From positions 675,661-739,660 of the forward strand of contig JAHBXD010000001.1 of assembly GCA_019636695.1 (NCBI GenBank): a stretch of 64,000 nt of DNA, read 5' to 3'. A program made the position numbers and the translations under genes. Of this stretch, positions 18,040-27,200 are shown piece by piece. Within the stretch, counting starts at the first letter, position 1, and each line of letters opens with the position of its first letter. Source of the stretch: Phycisphaeraceae bacterium. GTDB lineage: Bacteria > Planctomycetota > Phycisphaerae > Phycisphaerales > UBA1924. The notes under the pieces are model-generated. The model was not told the DNA's origin and did not search any database. It saw only the letters and a list, made by a program, of their open reading frames with translations.

Positions 18040-18789
18040 ATGGTTCGTCGTGGGTTCACAATCCTTGAGTTACTGATCGTCCTGGGTCTGCTCGGGGCGA
18101 TCGCGGCGATTGTGCTTCCCGCAGTTGGAGGCCGGACGGCAGCATATTCCTTTGATGAGGCGGTTCGGCAGGTGCGGAGCGCAGTCGGGGCGTGCCGGGC
18201 CGATGCGCGCCGCACAGGTAAACCGGTCGAACTGCTGGCGGCTTGGCAAGAGGACGGCCGCGTGATGCTCGTGGGCTTGGTCGTGCAGAGCGAGCGGGAT
18301 GAGGAACCGCTCGATGTTGCTTTATTCGGCGGTTTGACGTTGGAAGGTGTTTCATCAGGTATGTCGGGAGATCAATCGATGCTGCTCGCGGGACGGCGTT
18401 ATGCAACGCTGCCGCGGACGACTTCGATTCGCCTGCGGGAAGACCTTGCTGAAATCGCTGATATGTATGCCGAGCTTGATGAGGCGTTTGTGCCGGAGCC
18501 GACGCCGGCACGCCGAGGGCGCGATGTGCGAAGGCCGGTCAGTCTCGGGATTTTCATGCCGGATGGGAGTTTTCTGGCGGGCGAAGCGGTTGAAGTCGTG
18601 GGATCGGATGGGCGAGCGGGACGGTTGCGAGTGCATCCGTGGACGGGCGGCGCGACGATTGAGATGCGTCGCCTGGATGCAGCGGCTGGGGAAGAAGACG
18701 ATGCGAGGTTTGATATCGATCTGACGGAGCCGTTCGGAGGTGAGGCTGACAGAGAGCGTGCGCCCGCAGGGTGGGAGGGCCCGCAATGA
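18040..18789 (+). CDS. GspH-like minor pseudopilin
   Basis: A 249-residue prepilin-type protein. The leader 'MVRRGFTILELLIVLGLLG' has the cleavage site before Phe and the +5 Glu, followed by an assembly helix. The downstream 'DEAVRQVRSAVGACRADARRTGKPVEL' pattern is like the GspH/FimT globular domain. By position, second after gspG, it corresponds to GspH. It is longer than typical GspH (about 170 residues) because of an acidic, Arg-rich C-terminal half without recognised fold. The gene overlaps the next by four bases (ATGA at 18786). Confidence 0.82.
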   Translation: MVRRGFTILELLIVLGLLGAIAAIVLPAVGGRTAAYSFDEAVRQVRSAVGACRADARRTGKPVELLAAWQEDGRVMLVGLVVQSERDEEPLDVALFGGLTLEGVSSGMSGDQSMLLAGRRYATLPRTTSIRLREDLAEIADMYAELDEAFVPEPTPARRGRDVRRPVSLGIFMPDGSFLAGEAVEVVGSDGRAGRLRVHPWTGGATIEMRRLDAAAGEEDDARFDIDLTEPFGGEADRERAPAGWEGPQ

Positions 18790-19358
18790 GCGACTGTCTG
18801 CCGCGGCGAGCGGCGATTCTCATGGAGATGATGGTTGCGTTGGCCATTTTTGTCATGGCCGGGTTGACTATCGGCGGGTCGATGCGTCAGGGTGTGATGC
18901 TCGCGATGCACGCGCGCCACGAGGCTCGAGCAGCGGATATGGCGCGGACAGCCATGGCACTGATCGAGGCAGGCATCGAGTCGCCCCAATCGCTGCGTGG
19001 TCCGGTGCGGCCGTTTCTGGCTCGCGTTGATGCGTGGGATGGCGATGCGAGCGCTGACGCTGAACGGCGTTCGTCGCTTGAAATAGATGAATCACGGTTA
19101 GAGGATGCGGGTTGGGAGTTGCTCATCGAGACAGAGCCGAGTGATTTCCGCGGGCTGACGAAGGTTACGGTGATCGCGAGGAGAGTCGATGATCTGAGCG
19201 GAGCGGTGCTGGCTTCCGCGCGACTTACGCAGCTTGTCGCCCTGGGGCCTGAAGCAGACGACACCATCGGTGGCGAAAGCGAGTTACACAGGCAGGCCGT
19301 GGAGGGCGCTGCGCGAGAAGAGCGTCGGTCGGGGCAGAGCGAAAGGGGCCGCCGATGA
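18786..19358 (+). CDS. GspI-like minor pseudopilin
   Basis: A 190-residue pseudopilin-like protein. The N-terminus 'RRAAILMEMMVALAIFVMAG' keeps a basic leader and hydrophobic helix with Glu at the expected position. The cleavage-site Gly-Phe is replaced by Ala-Ile/Ala-Leu type residues, so processing may differ. Order in the cluster (third pseudopilin) and the 'MARTAMALIEAG' segment suggest the GspI role in the pseudopilus tip complex. The ATG at 18786 overlaps the preceding stop as ATGA. Assignment rests on position and the N-terminal helix. Confidence 0.72.
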   Translation: MSDCLPRRAAILMEMMVALAIFVMAGLTIGGSMRQGVMLAMHARHEARAADMARTAMALIEAGIESPQSLRGPVRPFLARVDAWDGDASADAERRSSLEIDESRLEDAGWELLIETEPSDFRGLTKVTVIARRVDDLSGAVLASARLTQLVALGPEADDTIGGESELHRQAVEGAAREERRSGQSERGRR

Positions 19359-20080
19359 GGGGTTCTCTTCGGACATCTTTTGCCTCGCGAAGGGGGTTTT
19401 CGCTTTTCGAGATCGTGGTCGCCATTGCCGTGCTGTTTGCGCTTTCGGCGACGGTGTTCGGATTTTTCTTTGAGTTGTTCCGGCAGCGAGAACTGGTCGA
19501 ACGGGGGGCGACGAGAGAACTTGCCGCGGCGATGTTGATCGAGAGAATGGAAACGGATTTGTCCGCGGCGATCGCCGGCGCGGGCGAGGCGGGCATCGCG
19601 GGCGACAACCATCGTCTTCGGGTTCTCGCTCGCGGCGTGACGCCGGCGTTAACGCCTGCGATGGTTGCGTTGGGAGATCTGCAGGGTGTCGAGTTTCGGT
19701 TCGATCCGGATTCCGGACGGCTTGAAATACGACGGTGGGATGTGCTCGCCAGCGCAGTTGAAGGAGAATTTGAAGATCTTGGAGTGGAGTTTGACCGCGT
19801 GCGGTTCCGCTATTTTTCCGGCCGCCAGTGGCAAGCGAGCTTCGACAGCATGCAGGCAGCAACGCTCCCCGCGGCGATCGAGGTCGCGGTGTGGTTTCGA
19901 AGCCAGGATGGTTCGCGCGCATCGGGCAATGACGAGGAGTCTGCCGGTGTGATGCGTGAAGAAGGTGAGAATGTCAGAACATCACCAGCTGTGTTTCGCG
20001 AACCTGACCGTGTGCGGGTGATTGTGATTCCCGATGGGCCGCCTCGGGCAGCGCATGCATTTGGTGAGGAAGAGGCATGA
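19355..20080 (+). CDS. GspJ-like minor pseudopilin
   Basis: A 241-residue pseudopilin. 'SRRGFSLFEIVVAIAVLFALS' is a standard prepilin leader with Gly-Phe cleavage and +5 Glu. 'ATRELAAAMLIERMETDLSAAI' and 'VEFRFDPDSGRLEIRRWD' resemble the beta-rich GspJ domain. In T2SS, GspJ binds GspI and GspK at the pseudopilus tip. Starts and stops overlap both neighbours (ATGA-type), so translation is coupled. The length is normal for GspJ. Confidence 0.83.
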   Translation: MRGSLRTSFASRRGFSLFEIVVAIAVLFALSATVFGFFFELFRQRELVERGATRELAAAMLIERMETDLSAAIAGAGEAGIAGDNHRLRVLARGVTPALTPAMVALGDLQGVEFRFDPDSGRLEIRRWDVLASAVEGEFEDLGVEFDRVRFRYFSGRQWQASFDSMQAATLPAAIEVAVWFRSQDGSRASGNDEESAGVMREEGENVRTSPAVFREPDRVRVIVIPDGPPRAAHAFGEEEA

Positions 20081-21732
20081 TGCGAGAGCGGGGGACAATT
20101 TTGTTCGCCGTTCTGGTGGTCCTTGCGATCGGGTCGCTGGTCGGGACCAGCGTGCTTCTCAGCGTTGATGCTGAGCGTAACGCGGGGGATGGTGTGCGTC
20201 GCCGCGATCAGGCGCGTGCTCTGGCGTGGTCTGGAGTTCAGGCCGTCATGAGCGAACTGGAGCAGCAAAGAGAGAGTCTGCTCGCGGGCGGCGCACCAGG
20301 CCTGACGGGTGCGTGGGTGCTATTCATCGACGATCTCGGACGACAGGGCGTCGTGCGGCTGCTGCCGCTGGGCGAGCATGAAGTGGATTCGGCGATGAGT
20401 GAGTCGGGAAAGCTCGATCTGAACCATGCCACGGTCGACATGATCGAGGCCTTGGGCATCGTTGATCGCCCGACGGCTGAAGACATTGTGGCTGCGCGCG
20501 CACGTCGACCCTTCGCCAGTGTTGAGGAACTGCTTCGTGTGCCCGGGGTTACTCGTGAGATGGTGTACGGTGGCGGGTTCGATCTGCGTATCGACCCATT
20601 TGCTGAAGTAAGTCGTGGGAGCATCGTGGGTTCTGAGGCGCCGCCCACGTTTATTCGCCTGGCGACGGTCTTTGCGTTTGATCCGAACGTAATTGCTGGG
20701 GCGGGCGATCTGGCACGGAGTCGAGGCACGGAACGGCTCAATCTCAACACACGCTGGTCGCCGCAGTTGGGCCGGGCGATCGCTCGCGTGTGGGATGACG
20801 ATGTGGCCAGGGGCGTGGGCCAGGTGATGCAGAGCGGGATTCGCTTCACCCGAGACTCTGACATTGTTCGGGCAATGCGGCAGTTCAATGTCGAGATCGA
20901 TATGTGGGCCATGGTGCTCGACAGCTTTTGCACCAGCGACGATGCATATCGCCTCGGGCGGGTAGACATCATGCATGCGCCGCGAGAAGTGCTCGCGGCG
21001 ATTCCCGGTATCTCGGACGAGGCTGCCGAGCAGATCGTTTCGCAGAGAGAGCAGATCAGCGATGTCGATCGCCCGACAGCAGTCTGGCTTGTCGCCCGAG
21101 GAATTCTGACCGCGGAGGAATTCGAGCAAGCAGTCAATTGGATTACGGTGCGGTCACTGCAATGGCGGGTGCGCATCGAGGTCGGCACTACGCTGGCGGC
21201 TTCGGCATCAGAAGGCGGCGCCGCAGACCGCCTCGAAGAAGCGGCATTGCAAGATCGAATGGTATGGGAGGCGGTGATCGACGTTGCCTCGCAGCGACCG
21301 CGTGTGGCCTATCTGCGAGATATCACGATGATGGAAGCTTCTCGCGCGCTCGCCGACCGTTGGCTAGCCTCCGGAGACCTTTCTCCGGATGACTCATGGG
21401 CGCCATCGTTTGATATCGAGTCCCGGCCGGCGCTGGAAACGGCATCAGGAACCGCACGTGCGGATCGACCTCGAATGGATCGTTCACAACCTTCGATTGC
21501 CGAGAGCCGCGAAGCCCGGGCAGCGGAGCGCACGCGGCAACGGGAAGAGCGACTCGCCCCAAGAACACCTTCGGAGCGTCCGACAGCGGGGCGACGCAAC
21601 GAAGCCGGGAACGCACGCACAGCGCCGGCGTCAGACCAGAATCGTGACGCCGCAGTTCACGATGATGAAGCGCCGATTTCGCAGGTTGATCGCCGCATAG
21701 GGAGATGGCGCGGAAGTGGAGGGTCGCAGTAA
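20077..21732 (+). CDS. gspK: GspK minor pseudopilin with helix-hairpin-helix modules
   Basis: A 551-residue GspK-like protein. It begins 'MMRERGTILFAVLVVLAIGS', the form of leader typical of GspK, which lacks the +5 Glu. Two helix-hairpin-helix/SAM-like regions are visible: 'KLDLNHATVDMIEALGI', 'ARRPFASVEELLRVPGV', and further on 'RVDIMHAPREVLAAIPGIS', 'DEAAEQIVSQREQI'. These match the T2SSK domain that caps the pseudopilus. The last 110 residues are low-complexity, rich in Arg, Ala, Glu and Pro, and look disordered; they are absent from typical GspK (about 320 residues). It overlaps gspJ by four bases and the next gene by one base (TAATG). Confidence 0.85.
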   Translation: MMRERGTILFAVLVVLAIGSLVGTSVLLSVDAERNAGDGVRRRDQARALAWSGVQAVMSELEQQRESLLAGGAPGLTGAWVLFIDDLGRQGVVRLLPLGEHEVDSAMSESGKLDLNHATVDMIEALGIVDRPTAEDIVAARARRPFASVEELLRVPGVTREMVYGGGFDLRIDPFAEVSRGSIVGSEAPPTFIRLATVFAFDPNVIAGAGDLARSRGTERLNLNTRWSPQLGRAIARVWDDDVARGVGQVMQSGIRFTRDSDIVRAMRQFNVEIDMWAMVLDSFCTSDDAYRLGRVDIMHAPREVLAAIPGISDEAAEQIVSQREQISDVDRPTAVWLVARGILTAEEFEQAVNWITVRSLQWRVRIEVGTTLAASASEGGAADRLEEAALQDRMVWEAVIDVASQRPRVAYLRDITMMEASRALADRWLASGDLSPDDSWAPSFDIESRPALETASGTARADRPRMDRSQPSIAESREARAAERTRQREERLAPRTPSERPTAGRRNEAGNARTAPASDQNRDAAVHDDEAPISQVDRRIGRWRGSGGSQ

Positions 21733-23234
21733 TGGCCGCTCGCACAGTGGGCATTCTTGAAATTGACGGCGAGTGGCTTTCGGCGCTGCTCGTTCGTGCA
21801 GGCGGCGATGTTGTTTCGGTACGCAGTGCGGCGATCATCGCTCGGCCGCAGGATGTAGATCCAAGCGACGCAGGTGGATTGGCCCAATGGTTTTCGCTCG
21901 CGGCGGAGGAGGCGGGGTTTGGTCGTACGCCCGTGTTGCTTGTGCTGCCGCGGCGTGACGTCGTGCTCAAGCGGCTGATCACACCGGGTGCGTCGGATGC
22001 CGATCTCCCGGGAATCGTGCGGTTGCAGATGGCCAAGCAACTCGCTGTTCCGGGGTCAGGCGCGGCTATCGATTATCTTCCGGAACCTGCGGAATCGAAC
22101 GAGCGATCAGTGCTCGCCGGCGCGATGCCGTCCGTGCGTGCTGACATGCTGAAGGAGGTCGCACGTCGAGCGGGCATTCGGCTTGCCGGCCTGACGCTTC
22201 GCTGCTTCGCGACGCAGCCGTGGACTTCCGCCGCCGAGGGGCTTGAGCTGATTATCCAAATCGGGCGAGGCTCGACCGAATTTGTGCTTTTGGAGCGAGG
22301 CCGAGTGCAGTTTGCACGCACGGTCGAATGGCGACGCCCCGACGCAGGACAAGAAGCAACTGAAGCCGCGCACCGCCTCTCAGTTGAAGCCAAGCGCATG
22401 TGGATGAGTTATCGCCTTTCGCATTCAGGTGCGAGGCTTGAAAGCATTCACGTGCTTGGTGATGATGAAGCGGCCAAGGCTGCGGCTGCCGCATGTGCCG
22501 CGGCGCTTGACTTGACGACCGGCTCGGCGACCTATGACCATGGTGTGGAGTGGGCTGAGGAGATCGCGCCGGACATCCGCGCGTGTGTGGGCGGTCTGGT
22601 GCGCCTCGTCGATGTGCAGGATCGAATTGACTTTGTTTTTCCGAGGCGGGCGCCCGATCTTCACGCCCGCAAGCGTCAGGCGGTGCTGTTGGCGATCCTT
22701 ATGTTGATTCTGGTCGGGGGGGGTGGCGGGTGGATGGCGTTCTCGAAACTGTCGTCACTGCGAGATGAAGTGACACAGGCGGAACGTCGCCTCGCCGATG
22801 TGGAAATGCAGTATCGGGGGTTGTTGCTCGACAAGGCCCGTTTGCTGCACCTGAGAGCCTGGAAGGCCGCCCGCCCGGATTGGATCGCACATCTCGATGC
22901 TCTGAGCCGGGCAATGCCAAGCCCGGCCGATGCACTGCTTTCTTCGTTCAGAGCTCGCATGTTGCAGGATACGGTGCAATACACCCCGGCCGATCGGGGC
23001 GATGCTGTCGCCGGAGAGTGGATCGTGCCTCCTTCAGTCAGCATCACGTTGATCGGAAACGGTCGCTCGACCGAGTGGATGGCGGATGTAAGGCGCCGGT
23101 TGCTCGAATTGCACCACTACACCGTGAGTACTTCGGTCGCCGATTCCGGACCATCTTTTGACTTTCGCCTCTTGGGTACATCATGGAATCCGCCTGCTGA
23201 TGTGCTCGTCCCCGAGCAGGGGGCCAATCCATGA
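21732..23234 (+). CDS. GspL/PilM-PilN-like inner-membrane protein
   Basis: A 500-residue protein. The first 300 residues have an actin/PilM-like layout ('VGILEIDGEWLSALLV', 'IDYLPEPAESNERSVLAGA', 'LELIIQIGRGSTEFVLLERG'). A single transmembrane helix follows ('AVLLAILMLILVGGGGGWM', about 317-335). After it come a coiled coil ('LRDEVTQAERRLADVE') and a ferredoxin-like periplasmic domain. This is the architecture of GspL, which couples the cytoplasmic ATPase GspE to the periplasmic partner GspM. Start at 21732 overlaps the gspK stop by one base. Sequence divergence is considerable, so the role is assigned from architecture and cluster position. Confidence 0.78.
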   Translation: MAARTVGILEIDGEWLSALLVRAGGDVVSVRSAAIIARPQDVDPSDAGGLAQWFSLAAEEAGFGRTPVLLVLPRRDVVLKRLITPGASDADLPGIVRLQMAKQLAVPGSGAAIDYLPEPAESNERSVLAGAMPSVRADMLKEVARRAGIRLAGLTLRCFATQPWTSAAEGLELIIQIGRGSTEFVLLERGRVQFARTVEWRRPDAGQEATEAAHRLSVEAKRMWMSYRLSHSGARLESIHVLGDDEAAKAAAAACAAALDLTTGSATYDHGVEWAEEIAPDIRACVGGLVRLVDVQDRIDFVFPRRAPDLHARKRQAVLLAILMLILVGGGGGWMAFSKLSSLRDEVTQAERRLADVEMQYRGLLLDKARLLHLRAWKAARPDWIAHLDALSRAMPSPADALLSSFRARMLQDTVQYTPADRGDAVAGEWIVPPSVSITLIGNGRSTEWMADVRRRLLELHHYTVSTSVADSGPSFDFRLLGTSWNPPADVLVPEQGANP

Positions 23235-24220
23235 CGCGAAAGATCCTGATTGCCTTCGCGGCGGCGGCGGTCATCATCGGCGGATGGATCGCATATGGGC
23301 GTTTCTACGCAGCACCTGCGAGTCAGCTATCGGAGCGCCTCGCATCGCTCGCCGTTGAGACGCAACGTCTTGAAGGGGCTCTTGCGGAATACCCGCGCAT
23401 CAGGTCGGAATTACGCCGGTTGGGGGGCGAGGCGGTGGGGGGGGCCTTTGATGCGGCAGATCATGCGATTCGTTCGGGATTGATGGAGCTTGTCGGTCGA
23501 TCGGGGCTGCGGCAGGTTTCAGTGGATACGGGGGCACCCGGTGCTCCCGCCAATCCGTATACGCGTGCAAGGAGGGTGCGCTCGTCAGGGCTGCAGAGAG
23601 CCTTGCGTACCCAGCGAGATTATTTCGTGGTTGATGCCAAGATTCGGGGTGTGGGCACGCTGGAGGAATCTTTAGCAACGGTCGCCCTCCTCCAAGCCCA
23701 GCCATGGATCGGCCGCGTCAAAGAGTGGGCCATAGACGTGCGGGGCGATGAGCGTCGTCAGTTCCAATTCAACTGCACCGTCGAAGTGTTGTATCTGCCT
23801 GATTTGGGTTCCCGAACGATTCCGGACTTGGTCGGTGGGGACGATCTGCTGATTGATCAGTGGTCGGCAATCGCTGCGAAGAACGTCTTTCGTCATGAAC
23901 CGCCACGTGTGGTTGTGCAGGCAGAACCGCCGCCGCCGATACGAAACGATCCGCCCCCGCCCCCGCCCCCGCCGCCATACCATGAGTGGCGAGTAACGGG
24001 GATCACTGAAGAGCTCGATGCGCTCGGCGGTGTACATGGGGTGCTGGTGACCGTTACGCGTTCTGGGGCGAGAGCCTCGAACACTCTTTCCGTTGGTCAG
24101 AAGATACTTGGAGCAACCCTTGTTTCGGGGGGTGTGAGTTCCGCAGTTTTTGAGATTGAGGGCCAGCAGTATGTGGTGGCCTTAGGGGAGACCTTGGCGC
24201 AACGTCGCCAGATCCCGTAG
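23231..24220 (+). CDS. GspM/PilO-like protein fused to a GspC/PilP-like domain
   Basis: A 329-residue protein. An N-terminal transmembrane helix ('ILIAFAAAAVIIGGWIAYG') and short coiled coil ('LASLAVETQRLEGALAEY') are followed by a region of alpha/beta character (about 70-200) like the GspM/PilO ferredoxin-like domain. A proline-rich linker at about residues 235-251 with runs of up to nine Pro leads to a small beta domain ('EWRVTGITEELDALGGVHGV', 'LSVGQKILGATLVSGGVSS', 'YVVALGETLAQRR'). That domain resembles the homology region of GspC and PilP, which in studied systems docks on the N0 domain of the secretin. Combining both partners in one chain is unusual; standard T2SS encode GspM and GspC separately. 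The gene directly precedes the secretin. Confidence 0.72.
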   Translation: MTRKILIAFAAAAVIIGGWIAYGRFYAAPASQLSERLASLAVETQRLEGALAEYPRIRSELRRLGGEAVGGAFDAADHAIRSGLMELVGRSGLRQVSVDTGAPGAPANPYTRARRVRSSGLQRALRTQRDYFVVDAKIRGVGTLEESLATVALLQAQPWIGRVKEWAIDVRGDERRQFQFNCTVEVLYLPDLGSRTIPDLVGGDDLLIDQWSAIAAKNVFRHEPPRVVVQAEPPPPIRNDPPPPPPPPPYHEWRVTGITEELDALGGVHGVLVTVTRSGARASNTLSVGQKILGATLVSGGVSSAVFEIEGQQYVVALGETLAQRRQIP

Positions 24221-24298
24221 GGCGTAGGAAATCAGATAGACTCTCTCCTTGGCGATGAAGAAGATTGCCAGGGATGGATCCCGCTCGGAGAAACGCTG

Positions 24299-27200
24299 AT
24301 GGAACGGCTCGGTTCACGGTCGTGGTTGGCTTCGCTGTCGATGGTGCTTGCCTCCGGCTTGGCGGTCAGCGTCTGGGCGGTACAACCGGAAGCTCCGGCT
24401 ACACCGTCGGGGGCATCGGCTCCGCCCGGGGCGGGTGAGCCGACACATCAGCCGGCAAGAATCTACCGGCTCAATTTTAAAGATCAGCCGTTTGATCAGG
24501 TGCTGGATTTCTTTTCACGCGAAACTGGTCTTCCGATCATCAGGGAGGCCAATGTTCCGCAGGCCAGCATGACTTTTCTGAGTGGGAGTGCTTTGTCGTT
24601 TGACGAGGCGCTGACGATCCTGAATCTCAACCTCCGGATGCATGGCGTTCACCTTCGTAAGGAAGGAACGCATCTTTATCTCGGCTCGCTCAAAGACAGC
24701 TTTCGTCAGCCGGGAATTGTGGCTGACGGAGAACTTCCGCCCGGAACCCCCGATGACAGGATCATCACGATCAATATCCCCCTGTCGAACGCCAACGCGG
24801 CGCTGGTAGCCGAGCAACTCAAGCCGATGGTCAGCGATTTCGGTGGGATCATCGCTGTCCCGGCGCAGAACATGGTGATTTTGACAGAAAGTGCCGGGCA
24901 GATTCGTCGGCTCAGCGAGATCATCCGGACGATCGACAGTGAGCGAGCGGTTGATTCGCAGTTTCGGCTGTTCCGGTTAAAGCATGCGAAGCCTGCTTCG
25001 GTCGTCGAAGCCCTCAAGGGGCTTATCGGTGTCCGGCAGCGCCAGATCATCATCGATCCGCAGGGGAAGCAGCGCGTCGTCGAAGAGATCGATGTCGGCG
25101 GCGTGCAGATGCAGCCTGATGAACGCACAAACAGCGTGGTGGTGGTGGGCCCGCGTGCGAGGCTTGACATTGTAGCCGAGTTGATCGAACTGCTCGATGC
25201 GCCGGAAGCCGCGCAGGGTGAGCAGCAGATGATGACATTTGTGCTGAGAAGCATATCTTCACAGCAGGCGACCGAGCATCTTTCATCGCTTTTCCGCAGT
25301 GTTCCTGAAAGTCGCAGGCCGACCGTTCTGGCATTGCCGGACGTCGGCAAAGTCACCGTCGTCGGGCAGCAGACGTTCCTGCTGCAGGCGGCAGCGCTCT
25401 TGAGTGAGGTTGATCCCGGCGCGGATGAGGCCTCACCCGTACAGGCCGAACGAGTGGCCCGAACAATCCGTATGCGGTACATTACGCCGCAGGCTGTCGA
25501 GCAGCTTGTCTCACGGCTCCTTTCGCCTCGCCAACAGCAGATGGTGCGGTTTGCGCCGGCGCCCGACGGCCGCGGGCTGGTGGTCACCGGTCCTCCGCGT
25601 GAAGTGCAGGAGTTCGTCTCGCTGATTGAGGGCCTCGATGTTGCGCCGGCGATGGATCGGCAAGTCAAATTAGTTCGGCTCTCTTCGAATGACCCGGCGG
25701 ATCTTCTCCATCGCGTTGATGCTCTCTTTGCGCAAACCAAGCCGCCCGCCGAAGGCGAGCTGACTTCATCGTTCGATGCGGCATCGAGAACGGTCACGCT
25801 GATCGGTCCTGGGCAGGCGATAGCGCGGTATGAGCAGCTGCTGCGGTCGGTTGAGGGCGTCGCAGTCGTTGATGGCGAAACGCGGACATATTCGCTCAGT
25901 GTGCGCCGGGCGAGCGAAGTCGCCGAGGCGCTCTCCCGGCTTGCCCGACCGATGCTTGAGCCTTCGGATGGGTCTACATACGTTCCGCCTCGCTTCGAGC
26001 CGCTCGATGAGTTGAAGAAACTCGTAGTTCGAGCCTCGCCTGATCAGTTCGCGGTGATTGGCTCGTTGATTGATCAGATCGATCGACAGAAGCCGGGGGA
26101 TACCGAGTTTCGGGTGATTCGAATCACGCAGGCTCCTGCGAGTGACGTTCGTGCCCGCGCGCTGGATCTGTTCATGGCGCGTGCGCGTGATATGGACCCG
26201 AGCGATATCGGCGAACCGATCGTAGAAGCCGATGATCTCTCAGGGAATTTGCTGATAACAGCGCGCCCCTCGGCGATGCGTCTTCTGCATGAAACGATCA
26301 CACAGGCACAGCAATTGCTCCCTCCCGATCGCACCACGCGGCTGATCGAAGTCCGCAACGCCAAGGCTCAGGACATCATCGAACAACTCAATGAGCTTCT
26401 GTTGTCAGCCGACTCCATTGATGCCGGTCGGCGAGTGCCCGATGCCAGTATTCGTGCGGTTGATCGCACAAACTCGTTGCTGGTTACCGCAGAGGCTGCC
26501 CAACATGCTATGATCGCCGATTTTGTTCGTCGGCTTGATACGCTCGATGATGTGCGGCTTCCCCCGCTGCGTCTACTCCAGCTGCGCACGGCCGATGCTG
26601 TCGCTATCGGAGGCATGCTTCAGCAGCGTTACGACCGACGTCCTCAGGGCGAGCGGGCGACAATGCCGGTGGACATTCGATCTGACGGCGCCACCAACAC
26701 CTTGATGGTCTCGGCACATCCTGAACTCTTCGATGAGATCAAGACATTCATCGAAGGGCTCAACGAAGATCGGCGCGAAGGGCCTGAGCGGGTGACCGTG
26801 CTGTTCACGCTCAAGGTCGCTCGGGCAACCGATGTCGCGGCTGCTATGGACAAACTCTATCCGCAACCTCCCATGCCGGTCGATCGACGCGGGGTGCCGA
26901 TGCCTTGGCTCCAGCGAGATAAGGAAGTCACGGTCTCGGCTGATTCATCAAGCAATTCGCTCATCATCGATGCCCCTCGCGATCGAATCAGTTCGCTTGA
27001 AGAACTTGCCGCAAAACTCGACCGGGTTGAGCTGCCGCCTGTTGCCTCACTTCGAACCTATCGCATCGTCGGGGCTGACCTGACGGCGATTTCGCGCACG
27101 CTGTCGGCGTTGGCCAACCAGGGTAACCTCAGTGCCCCGGCGCAGCCCGGAAAGCAACCGGTTCGTGTCGTCATCGAGACCGAGCCGAAAAGTTCGACAC

